From assembly GCA_964570625.1 (NCBI GenBank), contig CAZMYW010000019.1:12112-76111 (forward strand): a DNA stretch of 64,000 nt, read 5' to 3'. Position 1 is the first letter of the stretch. Every line of letters starts with the position of its first letter. Below the pieces are notes generated by a model that saw only the letters and a program-made list of their open reading frames with translations, did not search any database and was not told where the DNA came from. A program made the translations under genes and the position numbers. This stretch comes from JBFLXB01 sp964570625 (lineage in GTDB: Bacteria > Nitrospirota > Nitrospiria > 2-01-FULL-66-17). Shown piece by piece: positions 35,172 to 44,001 of this stretch.

Positions 35172-35407
35172 CGGCCATGCGCGGCGGCACGATCTTAGGG
35201 TGAGCCGCACCGCCCGAGGTACGGTCGTTGACCAGTCCGGCCGAGTGGACGACGGGAACCATGCCGAGAGGACCCAAAACGCCGTCGCAGCGACAAGCCA
35301 AGCTCGTCGCTGCGACAGGGAAGAGTTGCTTATCACGTTCATCATGTTGGCAACTCAGATCCGGGATGGTCCATCCCTGGGTCCGACCATCGACCCTCGA
35401 CCACCCT

Positions 35408-36013
35408 CTACCAGGCGATCCCGAGTTTCAAGGTCCAGTACGTGAGCGTCGAGTCTGAGGCCTCAAAGCCGTAGTTGTACCTCAGAGCAAGGAGCGCCCG
35501 CACGTCGTAATCAATCTCGTACGACACCCCGACCTCCGGCGCGACGCCCCAATGCCACTGCTCTTCGTCGAACGAAAAGATCCCGATGTCGAAGCGCCGC
35601 TCCTCGTAGTAGACCCCCCCACCGAGCCCGGCGAAGAACCGGTTCTCCGGGCCCATGTAATAGTGGCCGGTCACGAGGATGGGAAACGTGTTGATGGTTC
35701 GATCCTGCGTCCCCGACAGCGTGACGTTGTTCACGGTGATAGCATCGCCGGTTTTATCATGGAGCACGTTCCAATCAAAGGAATACCCGATCGACGTGTT
35801 CCGGGAGTTGAACCATCGCCCCTCAAACCCAATGCCCCGGAAGCTCGTCTCGTCGACGAAGTCGGAGGTGTCCGACGTGGGGAGCGAAATCTCGTAGTTG
35901 AACACGCCCCACGAGTCCTTCGCCGAGGCGTCCGAACTGGGCAGAAGAACCGTTGTTAGCAGGGTGATTGCCGTGACAATCACCCACAAAAATCTCACGC
36001 GCGTGGTTCGCAT
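35408..36013 (-). CDS. outer-membrane barrel protein, OmpW/OmpA-like size
   Basis: 201 residues. Signal peptide cleaved near DASA-KDS. An eight-strand pattern follows: WGVFNYEISLPTS, IGFEGRWFNSRNTSIGYSFD, NRFFAGLGGGVYYEERRFDI, VGVSYEIDYDVRALLALRYN, and terminal WTLKLGIAW with a final aromatic residue. No precise family. Confidence 0.75.
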   Translation of the reverse strand: MRTTRVRFLWVIVTAITLLTTVLLPSSDASAKDSWGVFNYEISLPTSDTSDFVDETSFRGIGFEGRWFNSRNTSIGYSFDWNVLHDKTGDAITVNNVTLSGTQDRTINTFPILVTGHYYMGPENRFFAGLGGGVYYEERRFDIGIFSFDEEQWHWGVAPEVGVSYEIDYDVRALLALRYNYGFEASDSTLTYWTLKLGIAW

Positions 36014-36023
36014 CGAATCCTCC

Positions 36024-36689
36024 TTACGGCAGTGTGTTCAGATAGGGTGACTGATTGAAGGCCGCATTGATCGCATTCCGGGCCCTCGAGGCAGTCGCGG
36101 ACGGGGTGTCGGTGCCGGTAATCCCATTGATGCCGGCAATCCAGAGCGGCTCAGAATTCGGGGGGAGAAGGGGATCGGGATCAATCATCGGAACAATGAC
36201 CGAGCCGGTGGTGTACGAGTAGTACACCGGGTAACACCACCCGTATCCTGAGTAATACCAATCGTAATAGTAGGGATAACACGAGCCGCCGACCCACGTG
36301 CTCTGAACGGCGAACGGCGTGATTTGCACGTCGACGCCTGCTGGCGCAGTGCCATCAGGATTATTCGCCACCCGGGTGTACCCCAGAGCCTGCATGTTGG
36401 TGGCAATCGCGCCAAGAATGGCGGATTCAACAGTGGCGTTGATCCGGTCTGCCTGGTCCGGCGGCGTGTCGGGATCCGTCACCTCGACAATCTCGTCCGG
36501 CATGGCGTAGGTGCTCAGGTTGGCAAAGACGACATTCGGATCAAAAGTTGTGGCGATGACGTCGTAGTCCGAGGTGGACTCGCGATCGTACGGGTAGCAG
36601 CCCCCGAGTATCGGGAGGAGCCCGACGATCAGCAGGGCCACTCGTACGGACGAGCGCGCCAGCGATTGGCGTCTGCCTTCATGGTTCAT
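36024..36689 (-). CDS. DUF4136-type lipoprotein
   Basis: 221 residues. Lipobox LGGC. DUF4136 features: SDYDVIATTFDPNVVFANLS, TYAMPD, then AILGAIATNMQALGYTRV and VDVQITPFAVQST. A Tyr/Trp-rich insert (YPYYYDWYYSGYGWCYPVYY) sits mid-protein. It is 10 bp upstream of the barrel gene at 35408, suggesting joint work at the outer membrane. Function unknown. Confidence 0.85.
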   Translation of the reverse strand: MNHEGRRQSLARSSVRVALLIVGLLPILGGCYPYDRESTSDYDVIATTFDPNVVFANLSTYAMPDEIVEVTDPDTPPDQADRINATVESAILGAIATNMQALGYTRVANNPDGTAPAGVDVQITPFAVQSTWVGGSCYPYYYDWYYSGYGWCYPVYYSYTTGSVIVPMIDPDPLLPPNSEPLWIAGINGITGTDTPSATASRARNAINAAFNQSPYLNTLP

Positions 36690-36792
36690 GGTGTGACCGT
36701 CCTTTCTCTGATGGTTTCTCTCTTGCCACCCGCAGTCCGTGCGACACTAAGCCCCGTCGCAACCCGGACCGCGCGTCTATGGACTCTCAGTC

Positions 36793-37362
36793 CTACTTCT
36801 GCGGCGCTTGAACGGAAATCGCCGTCGTCTCCGTGTAGCTCACGTAGACTTCGTCGCCCTTCTTGACGTTGTCGAACCGCTTGGCGTCCGGACCGACCTT
36901 CAGTGTTCGGCTGTTGCCCTCGGGGCCCTTGAGCGTGACCGTCCGCGCCTTGTAGTCGATCGCCTCCACCGTGGCGACAATCTCGCGCGTATTCACCTCG
37001 ACGGCGCGCGGCTTTTCACCGAGCTTCGCCACTTCCAGTGAACTGGAGCTAGCCTTGGCCAAGGGCGCCTCGCCTTTCGGCACCACCAGCAGCGCGAGGG
37101 ATTCCACCTGCTCCACGACGAGCACGTCACCCTTCTTCACCTGCTTGAAGTTCTTGACCTCGGGGCCCACGTCCATCGTCGTCGTGCTCTTCCCATCCTC
37201 GCTCCGGAGCACTACGGTCCGTTTGTCGTAGTCAATGGCGTCAACCGTGGCCTTAATCGTCGTCGACGACGCGATGATACCGGCCGGTTTGTCGGCCGGG
37301 TCCCCGGCGAGTACGGGAGAAGTCATCGCAAGCACTGCAGCAATCAATATGAGATGAAACAT
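36793..37362 (-). CDS. exported protein with two copies of an OB-like repeat
   Basis: 189 residues from ATG 37362, preceded by AGGAGG. Signal peptide ends SPVLAG. Two homologous halves are visible: ATVDAIDYDKRTVVLRSEDG ... VKNFKQVKKGDVLVVEQVES and ATVEAIDYKARTVTLKGPEG ... AKRFDNVKKGDEVYVSYTET. This is an internal duplication of about 70 residues. The family is unknown; such repeats occur in small periplasmic metal- or ligand-binding proteins. Confidence 0.78.
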   Translation of the reverse strand: MFHLILIAAVLAMTSPVLAGDPADKPAGIIASSTTIKATVDAIDYDKRTVVLRSEDGKSTTTMDVGPEVKNFKQVKKGDVLVVEQVESLALLVVPKGEAPLAKASSSSLEVAKLGEKPRAVEVNTREIVATVEAIDYKARTVTLKGPEGNSRTLKVGPDAKRFDNVKKGDEVYVSYTETTAISVQAPQK

Positions 37363-37411
37363 GGGAATACCTCCTTGTGAGTGTTGAGTTGAACGTCTAT
37401 GGATAACCCGG

Positions 37412-38344
37412 CTAAAACCGGATGCCCACACCCGCGTAAAACCCGTGCATCGCCATCTCCCACACGAACCCGTCGTCGGAATAGTCCTGGAAGAGCGCGC
37501 GATACCCGCCTTTGGCCACGAACCGCTTGGTGATCTCCCAGTTGATGCCGGCCAGCGCTTGCCCAGTCACGTCCGAGCCCACGCCGAAGCCCCCGAGGTC
37601 CGCGTACCCTACTGCCGTCCAGCGCTCCGCGAACGGGAAGAGGAGCCGGAAACCGAAGATCGGATCCCACCAGCTCTGCTGGTCGCTGACGCTGCGCGAG
37701 CCACCCGGCAGCGTCCCTCCGGTGGTCGTGGTCAGCGTGAGATGGGAGTCAAGGCTGGTGTAGCGCGTTCCGAAGATCAGATCGACCATGGAGCCATCAT
37801 CCACGACGCGTTTTGCCAGAGACAGTTGGAAGATCTCGTCGGTCACATCCGCCGCAAGGTCGCCGGTTGCGGTCCCGATACCTCCGGGTCCCTGCCACGC
37901 TCTGGTGCCTTCGCCCTTGAGGTGAAAATACACGCCGTCGAAGAGCAGCCCCCAGGATCCCTTCCGCGCCTCCACCGCCCCCATAAACGCGCTGTCGAGT
38001 CGATCCAGGATGTCTCCGACCCCCATGTCCACGTCGGCCGTCACGCCGGCCACCCCCGCAGTACCGTCAAGACCCGCGGCGACGAAATACGGGGTGACCT
38101 CGAACTGCCACTTTTCGGGGGCCGGAGCTGGGGCTGGAGTCGTGGTTGGAGCCGGAGTCGTCGCTGGAGCCGGCGCTGGGGTCGGGGCTGGTACCGGTTC
38201 CTGCGCCTCGACGGAGCCGGAGGGAATGCCCACCCAGGCAACTGCCAGCAGCAGCGCCAGCCCCACACAAACTATTTCACGCATGCGTGTCAGTTCGATG
38301 ACACCCGCACGATCAGGCGCTTCGCACTTCATTGTGCGTCCCAT
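37412..38344 (-). CDS. outer-membrane barrel protein with proline-rich linker
   Basis: 310 residues from ATG 38344 (AGGAG 6-nt spacing); ATG 38284 would begin directly at the signal peptide. After the signal sequence comes an Ala/Pro/Thr linker (about 50-75), then a barrel: WQFEVTPYFVAAGLDGTAGV, WGLLFDGVYFHLKGEGTRAW, MVDLIFGTRYTSLDSHLTLT, and terminal GFYAGVGIRF. The linker may span or bind peptidoglycan. A palindrome site lies 118 bp upstream. Confidence 0.78.
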   Translation of the reverse strand: MGRTMKCEAPDRAGVIELTRMREIVCVGLALLLAVAWVGIPSGSVEAQEPVPAPTPAPAPATTPAPTTTPAPAPAPEKWQFEVTPYFVAAGLDGTAGVAGVTADVDMGVGDILDRLDSAFMGAVEARKGSWGLLFDGVYFHLKGEGTRAWQGPGGIGTATGDLAADVTDEIFQLSLAKRVVDDGSMVDLIFGTRYTSLDSHLTLTTTTGGTLPGGSRSVSDQQSWWDPIFGFRLLFPFAERWTAVGYADLGGFGVGSDVTGQALAGINWEITKRFVAKGGYRALFQDYSDDGFVWEMAMHGFYAGVGIRF

Positions 38345-38461
38345 AACCGTCTCCTTTGCCACGGGACAAGCGCGACCCGCACCACGCGGGTCGTCCCAAA
38401 ACGCTGTCCCGTTAAACTGAACCGCCATAATATTAAAATGAGTTCTAAAGATCCAGGGCTA

Positions 38462-38477
38462 CTCGTAAATCTACGAG
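38462..38477. promoter_or_regulatory. CTCGTA-N4-TACGAG palindrome, site 2
   Basis: CTCGTA-aatc-TACGAG is a perfect 6-4-6 palindrome upstream of the barrel gene starting at 38344. Confidence 0.6.
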
Positions 38478-38507
38478 GTTTTCGGCACGATGCTTACGAG
38501 CCCGCTC

Positions 38508-38651
38508 TCAGGACGCCGTCAGTTTCTGAGGCAGCCCGCTCCAAAGCTCCGCGAAGCCGCCCCACAAGAGCTGCACTCCGATACAGATCAGGATGAAGGC
38601 AAACAGACGCGACAGAACATCGGAGCCGGTTTGCCCCGGGCATTCGATCAC
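38508..38651 (-). pseudogene. C-terminal remnant of a MarC-family membrane protein
   Basis: About 47 codons: GQTGSDVLSRLFAFILICIG then VQLLWGGFAELWSGLPQKL and TGA. This resembles the last helix of MarC/UPF0056 proteins. An upstream in-frame TGA and lack of the other helices show truncation. The 378-bp gap between 38345 and 38722 otherwise holds only the palindrome at 38462. Confidence 0.55.
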
Positions 38652-38722
38652 TCAACCCCGCGTGAACGACTGGACCACCCCGGCGACTGGAAACCAGGGT
38701 GATCCAGTCGAGAGACCTTTCA

Positions 38723-39934
38723 CTAGAAATTGTATTTCGCCGAGAATTGCAGGCGCGTATCGCTTGCGTCCGCGCCGTTCTTGTTCTCGCGCTGACCCCA
38801 GATCAGCTCGCCGCCGACCATGACGTTTTGAGCCGGGTAGTGCAACAGGTTGGCGGAGGCGTAGCTGCCCTTGGCCATGGCGGTCGCGGTCTGTCCGTCG
38901 GTGGTGTCCTGATCCACCGCGCTGTATCCGATCGAACTGCTCCATTGATCGCTCCAGTAATGATCGTAATAAAGGAGCCAGCCCAGCAGCGGCACGGCTT
39001 CGCCGTCGTTGAGCGCGGCGTTGGGCGCCACGTCCACACAGCAATCGTTGATGTAGCTGGCGATGCCCTCGCCATAGGCCACTTGGAACAGCACTTTGCT
39101 CTTGCCCATGGTATTGAAACTGCCCGCGAGATTGCCGCCCCACCCGATCACGTTGTCCGAGGGTTCAGAGTCGACGGCTGTGGGTGTTTCCCAGCCGATC
39201 CAGCGCAGGATGCCAGAGGCCTGAATGTGTCCCCAACTCTGGTCCATGCGGTACTGAGCGGTCACGTCAGGGTACTTGGTATAGCCCTGGATGTTTGCGG
39301 CAATGGGGGGGGCCACGTTGGCGATATTCCCGGAGTCCACCGCCGACCCCGGCGCCTCCAGCGCCACGGCGAATTTCGAGCCGTCCCGATTGACCGGCGT
39401 CCAGCGCGCCTGGATGTTGCGGTAGAAGATCATGCCCACCGGCCCCCAGTATTCGATGGTGTTCGGGAACACGTCAATGTCCATGAACAGGCTGTTGGTC
39501 TGGCCGGCAAGGAACGATCCGACCTCCCCGTACGCGTGCCGCAACCGCATCGTGGTCTGGCCGGCATCGGGGCCGACGCCGAACATATCGATCTCGACCT
39601 TGGTGTTGAGCTCGCCCATGGACGTGGGGACCGCGGCTTTGACGCCGAGCCGCGTCTGGCGGACGCTGAAAATCATCTCGCCGTCCTTCCCGCATCCCAC
39701 GTCTCCCGGGCAGTTCACGGGGATCTTGGACGGACGCAACGCGGCGTTCCAACTCGGGTCCATGGTGTTGAAATCGTAGATCGCATCCATTTGGGCGAAC
39801 CCGTAGACTTGCACACGTGACTCTTCCGCCGCCTCCGCCGACGTGGGTGCAGCGGCCAGCGCCACCGCGAAGATTGCCGCCATCACCGCGACCAGCGCAG
39901 TTGCTCTCCCTTTGAACCCCGTGTTCATCAACAT
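38723..39934 (-). CDS. DcaP-like trimeric porin
   Basis: 403 residues from ATG 39934 (GGGAG at 7 nt). Signal peptide ends APTSAEA. Motifs VQVYGFAQMDAIYDF, SVRQTRLGVKAAVPTSMGEL and TTMRLRHAYGEVGSFLAGQT are typical of DcaP/porin-5-like barrels. C-terminus LQFSAKYNF ends in Phe. Six Cys (CPGDVGC, DCCVD) might form loop disulfides. It likely passes small anionic solutes. Palindrome site 3 lies 110 bp upstream. Confidence 0.87.
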   Translation of the reverse strand: MLMNTGFKGRATALVAVMAAIFAVALAAAPTSAEAAEESRVQVYGFAQMDAIYDFNTMDPSWNAALRPSKIPVNCPGDVGCGKDGEMIFSVRQTRLGVKAAVPTSMGELNTKVEIDMFGVGPDAGQTTMRLRHAYGEVGSFLAGQTNSLFMDIDVFPNTIEYWGPVGMIFYRNIQARWTPVNRDGSKFAVALEAPGSAVDSGNIANVAPPIAANIQGYTKYPDVTAQYRMDQSWGHIQASGILRWIGWETPTAVDSEPSDNVIGWGGNLAGSFNTMGKSKVLFQVAYGEGIASYINDCCVDVAPNAALNDGEAVPLLGWLLYYDHYWSDQWSSSIGYSAVDQDTTDGQTATAMAKGSYASANLLHYPAQNVMVGGELIWGQRENKNGADASDTRLQFSAKYNF

Positions 39935-40043
39935 GATCGTCTCCCTATTCTCCTGACGGTTGATGGTGGTCGCACCACGAATCACCCTACTCCAGACGAA
40001 TAAAATCTTTCTACCATAAAGAAATATAGAAACGCGTTGTCTA

Positions 40044-40059
40044 CTGGTAAAAATACGAG
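40044..40059. promoter_or_regulatory. CTCGTA-N4-TACGAG-type palindrome, site 3
   Basis: CTGGTA-aaaa-TACGAG, one mismatch, lies just beyond the 3' end of the AspT-like gene and 110 bp upstream of the porin start. The 40-bp stretch downstream is A/T-rich (TTTATGG, TTTCTATATTTC), as expected for a promoter. Confidence 0.5.
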
Positions 40060-40061
40060 GA

Positions 40062-40700
40062 CTATCCCACCTGAAACCGCAACAACACCATGAAGCTCCC
40101 CCACATGGTGAGCAGAATGCTGGCCAACGCATAGGGCACCGTGTACCCCAGGACCGGGGTCTGGCTCTCCGCGATTTTCTGAACCGCTGCGAGAGCCGGG
40201 GGGTGGGTTTGGGCGCCGGCCATGGCGCCGATCAGCAGCATCGGAGGCATCCGGAGGACGTAACGCCCGAACACGAAGGCGACGACCAGCGGAACCATCG
40301 TCACCACCACCCCGCCGAGCAGCAGCCACGGCCCGGCCGACAGGCCGATATCCAACCCGAGCAGTCGGGCCATGGCATACGCCACGCCGAGACCCGCGCC
40401 GCAGTGCACGATCGTGAACGCCAGCGCGCGCAAGCCGTCGCCCTTCAGGGAACGGAAGAACTGCGGGCCCACCGAATACCCGGTGCCGAACAGGAACAGC
40501 ATGAACAGGACGGTCTTGACCAGGCCCGGCACTTCGATGTCGAGTCGACCGATCAGCAACGCCGCGAGGAGGGATCCGGTCACAGCACCCAGGCTGAAGC
40601 TGCCGAACTTCCGGGAGCCGAGCCAGAACCCGAGGCCGATGGCCAGGAACAGCGCGAGTTCCGGATTGCCACGTAGCGACGAGACGAACCACTCGATCAT
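40062..40700 (-). CDS. AspT/YidE-type membrane protein, single shortened domain
   Basis: 212 residues, all membrane. The N-terminal half (LALFLAIGLGFWLGSRKFGS, LFLFGTGYSVGPQFFRSLKG) matches the first AspT membrane repeat. The rest (MPPMLLIGAMAGAQTHPPAL, LGYTVPYALASILLTMWGSF) matches the end of the second repeat. Full AspT proteins have about 560 residues with TrkA_C domains between the repeats; those are missing. Either an internal deletion or a minimal form. The frame is intact. Confidence 0.75.
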   Translation of the reverse strand: MIEWFVSSLRGNPELALFLAIGLGFWLGSRKFGSFSLGAVTGSLLAALLIGRLDIEVPGLVKTVLFMLFLFGTGYSVGPQFFRSLKGDGLRALAFTIVHCGAGLGVAYAMARLLGLDIGLSAGPWLLLGGVVVTMVPLVVAFVFGRYVLRMPPMLLIGAMAGAQTHPPALAAVQKIAESQTPVLGYTVPYALASILLTMWGSFMVLLRFQVG

Positions 40701-40753
40701 CTGTTTAGCCCTCAGCGTTCAATTAGTCACGACGCCTGATGTCACGCTCTGGA

Positions 40754-41377
40754 TCAGAACCGCATCACCAAACCGGCGGCCAGCTCTCCCTGAATAAAAC
40801 CACTGCTCTGCACGCTGATCGCGCAGCCGCCCGAGCAGAAAACCGCACCACTGGAGCTGAGCGCCGTGAAGATCCCACGCGCATCGAGTCGAAGGCCCAA
40901 GTGGTCCGTGATGAAGAATTTGGCGCCACCGCCGATGGCCAGCGAGAAACGAGTCTCGGTGCTCAGGCCGTCGCCTTGCGGGTTCATCCGGGTGATACCC
41001 AAGGTTCCAGACACAAACGGTCGGACGCGCTCGTTCTGGATGTCGATGAGATACAGGCCGCCCACGTGGTAGTACTCGACGGTGAGGTCGAAGAGCGGGT
41101 TGCCGGTGAATGTCCCATCCGCTGACAGTGTGGTGCTCTGGCGGCTCAGGTAGATCTCGATTTGTTTGTCGGGTTCGAGGTCCACGTCGACCACCAGTCC
41201 ATAGCTGCCGGACTCGTCGAGCGAGATCTGATTCCCGGTATTCGTGTCTTCAAACGAGCCGCCAAAGCGAAGCCCGGCAAACGGCGTGACTTCGACACCG
41301 GCGACCGCCGGTGTCGCGGCGGAAAACACGCCCAGAACGCTCCCGAACAGGAAGATCCATCCGCATCGCCACGACAT
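40754..41377 (-). CDS. outer-membrane barrel protein, unknown
   Basis: 207 residues from ATG 41377 with GGAG upstream. Signal peptide ends TPAVAG. Strands include VEVTPFAGLRFGGSFEDT, SYGLVVDVDLEPDKQIEIYL, VRPFVSGTLGITRMNPQGDG and LGLRLDARGIFTAL. A Cys pair (CSGGC) lies in the last loop, and the C-terminus is LAAGLVMRF. The OmpA-like fold class is likely. Confidence 0.78.
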   Translation of the reverse strand: MSWRCGWIFLFGSVLGVFSAATPAVAGVEVTPFAGLRFGGSFEDTNTGNQISLDESGSYGLVVDVDLEPDKQIEIYLSRQSTTLSADGTFTGNPLFDLTVEYYHVGGLYLIDIQNERVRPFVSGTLGITRMNPQGDGLSTETRFSLAIGGGAKFFITDHLGLRLDARGIFTALSSSGAVFCSGGCAISVQSSGFIQGELAAGLVMRF

Positions 41378-41486
41378 TCGACGCTCCGAGTGTGTGATGC
41401 CGGTTACGGCGTTCATTGCGCCAAGTAAGAGCGCGATCCAGAACCGCCAGCCCTGTCGAAGTCGGCTCACCTCACTACCTGGCCAT

Positions 41487-42911
41487 TCACCGAGCTTCCA
41501 GAAACGCCCGGATCTTCGGTTCATTCTGGGCAACCACCTTCGCGGCCGCGGTCACGATCAGGTCTCGATCACAGGTTGATTTCAACCAGAGCCGCGTGAC
41601 AATCCCGGACAGGTGCTCGCCGACCTCCTTTGGTGATTTCCATTTGACATCCTCGTCGCGGCAGGACTCCGGTAGATCGCTCAAATCTTCCTTCCACACC
41701 GCATCGGTGTGCCGGAGGTGGACAAACGTCAGGGTGCGTTCATCCGGCAAGAGCCCCTCGCGCTGTCCGACGCGGAAGAAAAAGGTTCGATACGCATTGG
41801 ACCGCTCTTCCATGATGCTCGGAATCCGCGAGTAGTCGTAGGTGAAGAGGCTGAACCCTTCGGAGCGGAAACTCAGAGACTTGCCGCCGACGTCGAACGG
41901 AAACGAGCTGTCCAGCGAGATGATGAGGACACGCCGCGCCTTCCCTGCTTGCAGGTTCTTCAGGGCCACCATCAACAAGGATTCGGCGCCCGAGTTGTCT
42001 GACAGCCCGCCGTCGCCGGCGTGCCAGTACGGGTCTTCGTCACCCACGCGAAACGTGATCGGACCGATCACGGGCGGGAAGGACATGGACGCCGCCACGG
42101 CGCTGGCGACTTTCATCGAACAGACATCGAGATGAAGGTCTCTGGGGGTCCGGGACTGCAGGGTTTCCCATCGGGCGTGGAGCAGGCGTTGAACCTCCTC
42201 GTTCAGTTCCACTTTTCCGGGAGAGCGCTCCAACTCGCCGACAAAGTCATATCGGAGTTCATCGGGATCAAGTGTGGTCACCACGAAGCGGCGTGCGTCG
42301 TTATAGAGCGTGGTGTTGACGAGCAGATAGGGACTGTCGCCTTGCGCTTCCCGGCGCGCCAGCGCAGAGAAATTCGCGTCGCTGAGATACTCTTCATTGA
42401 GGACTTCGGCGAGGGAACGCGCGGTCCAGGAGGGATTGAACCAGCGAAGGCGAAAAATTTGCCGCCATAACAGCGGGCCTTCGTAGTCCTTCGCCATCGC
42501 ATCTTTGAAGCCCGCGAAAAACCGCTGGTACTCCTCGCTGATCTCACCGTCCTCGGTGAGGACCCGGGTCGCGTGCGAGGGCTTCTTGAGGACGTAGTAC
42601 GCGGAAGCCATGCTCCCACCGGACACACTGGAGATATAGGAGACCTGCTCGAGCACGGACCGGTGGTCCGGCCCGGCCTGAAGCCGGCCCAGCGCCTCCA
42701 GCCCGCCCGCCGCGAACAGCGCCGCCCTGCTGCCTCCGCCGGACACGGACAGGCCGACAAGCACGTCCTGGTCGGGCGCGTGCGTCGGCCTCACACAGCC
42801 CGGTTGTTGCGTAGTGGGTGCCACGCGATAGACCGGAGACGTCACGCATCCTGACGTCAGGATCGCCACGAAGACGATCAGTGCCCGGAGCGGCCAAGAT
42901 ATCCTAGACAT
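41487..42911 (-). CDS. patatin-like phospholipase lipoprotein
   Basis: 474 residues from ATG 42911 (AGGGAG upstream). Lipobox TSGC anchors it. The oxyanion loop SVSGGGSRAALFAAGGLEAL, nucleophile elbow SSVSGGS (GxSxG) and GDGGLSDNSG (catalytic Asp) form the patatin Ser-Asp dyad. It acts as an acyl hydrolase on lipids, probably at the envelope. Length is above small patatins because of a long C-terminal part (about 330-474). Confidence 0.92.
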   Translation of the reverse strand: MSRISWPLRALIVFVAILTSGCVTSPVYRVAPTTQQPGCVRPTHAPDQDVLVGLSVSGGGSRAALFAAGGLEALGRLQAGPDHRSVLEQVSYISSVSGGSMASAYYVLKKPSHATRVLTEDGEISEEYQRFFAGFKDAMAKDYEGPLLWRQIFRLRWFNPSWTARSLAEVLNEEYLSDANFSALARREAQGDSPYLLVNTTLYNDARRFVVTTLDPDELRYDFVGELERSPGKVELNEEVQRLLHARWETLQSRTPRDLHLDVCSMKVASAVAASMSFPPVIGPITFRVGDEDPYWHAGDGGLSDNSGAESLLMVALKNLQAGKARRVLIISLDSSFPFDVGGKSLSFRSEGFSLFTYDYSRIPSIMEERSNAYRTFFFRVGQREGLLPDERTLTFVHLRHTDAVWKEDLSDLPESCRDEDVKWKSPKEVGEHLSGIVTRLWLKSTCDRDLIVTAAAKVVAQNEPKIRAFLEAR

Positions 42912-43200
42912 CAATTTGCTCTCCCTGTTGATCCTGGTGATAGTTGGACGCCATAACACCAACGCGTTCACGCTCATAGCTCTCCGAACCCGAGGTTGCG
43001 TGCTGTTTCTCAAAACGGGCTCTCGATCGGCATTTCAGGCGCCGGGACGTGGTGCCGGACCGCTCCTTGAATTCGACGCGGAAGGCATTCCCCCGTGCGG
43101 TCTGATCGAAATCCTCCGCGAACAGGTCCCCGGCCTCCGGGCTCGCGAAGAGAACTCCGATTGGGGATCGCATTATGCCGACTTTCGATATGTCTTTCAA
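42904..43200 (-). CDS. possible small protein upstream of the patatin gene
   Basis: 98 codons whose stop overlaps the patatin start region by 8 bp: MKDISKVGIMRSPIGVLFAS then DFDQTARGNAFRVEFKERSG and a basic Arg-rich segment. Codon use is GC3-rich in the middle, favouring real coding, but no family is known and an antisense frame is also open. The 431-bp spacer (42912-43342) holds nothing else except a 7-bp inverted repeat, ATCACGG/CCGTGAT, at 43200-43225. Confidence 0.35.
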   Translation of the reverse strand: MKDISKVGIMRSPIGVLFASPEAGDLFAEDFDQTARGNAFRVEFKERSGTTSRRLKCRSRARFEKQHATSGSESYERERVGVMASNYHQDQQGEQIDV

Positions 43201-43342
43201 TCACGGTCGACGCCACGCCCGTGATCACGCATCAAGCGACCAGCGTCAGGCCGAGGATTGACACCAGGTCAGCACTGGTGGAGAATGGCCGCAAATCAAC
43301 GTCCGCCCGACCACAGTACGGCGACGTAACCCGGAGGAGATT

Positions 43343-43948
43343 GTGAACAAAACCGCTCTCGCAACCATCGCTCCACTGATTGTTCTATCAGTCCTCATGG
43401 GATGCGCCGCTACGAAGGTGACGTCGACATGGAAGGATGAGGCGTACAAGAAGAAACCGCAGAAGGTGCTGACCGTCGCCATCCTGAAGAGCAATACCAA
43501 CCGACTCGTGTTGGAAGACGAGTTCACCGTCCAACTCAAGCAGAAGGGCCTTGACGCCACGGCCGGTCATACCGTGCTCTCGGAAAAGGAACCCGCCACC
43601 AAAGAGACGCTGGCGGCAACCCTCCGCGAGACAGGGTTCGACGCGCTCCTGGTCGTTCGGCTCGTGGACCAGCGAAGCCAACAGACCTATGTTCCCGGCG
43701 CCGTGTACCCGGCTGGAGCGACGTGGCCCGGCGCCTACGGAGCCGGGTACAACACGATGTACGCGCCCGGCTATGTCGTGGAGGACAAGTTCGCAATTGC
43801 CGAGGCGAACCTTTACGACGTCGAAACCGAGAAGCTCATCTGGACCGCGGCGACCGAAACCTGGATCAACGCGGCGGAGCGCAAGCTCCTTCAGGAGTAC
43901 GTCGGCCTGATGATGCATGAAATGCAAGAAGCCGGTATCGTCCGGTAA
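43343..43948 (+). CDS. lipoprotein of unknown function
   Basis: 201 residues, GTG start with GGAGG just upstream. Lipobox LMGC. The opening ATKVTSTWKDEAYKKKPQKV and later VEDKFAIAEANLYDVETEKL with IWTAATETWIN are seen in DUF4136-like/GNA1162-like lipoproteins. A Tyr/Gly/Pro stretch (about 115-145) is inserted. It is probably an outer-membrane lipoprotein. Partner gene 44002 follows. Confidence 0.75.
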   Translation: MNKTALATIAPLIVLSVLMGCAATKVTSTWKDEAYKKKPQKVLTVAILKSNTNRLVLEDEFTVQLKQKGLDATAGHTVLSEKEPATKETLAATLRETGFDALLVVRLVDQRSQQTYVPGAVYPAGATWPGAYGAGYNTMYAPGYVVEDKFAIAEANLYDVETEKLIWTAATETWINAAERKLLQEYVGLMMHEMQEAGIVR

Positions 43949-44001
43949 CAGCCCACATCGCGCGCAATGTAGACCCTGACTCAGTGACAACGGAGGATCG
44001 C

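Noticed and set aside
42916..43224. 102-codon plus frame upstream of the lipoprotein gene
   Set aside because: No start context or family resemblance; it is antisense to the equally uncertain minus frame, which at least abuts the patatin gene.
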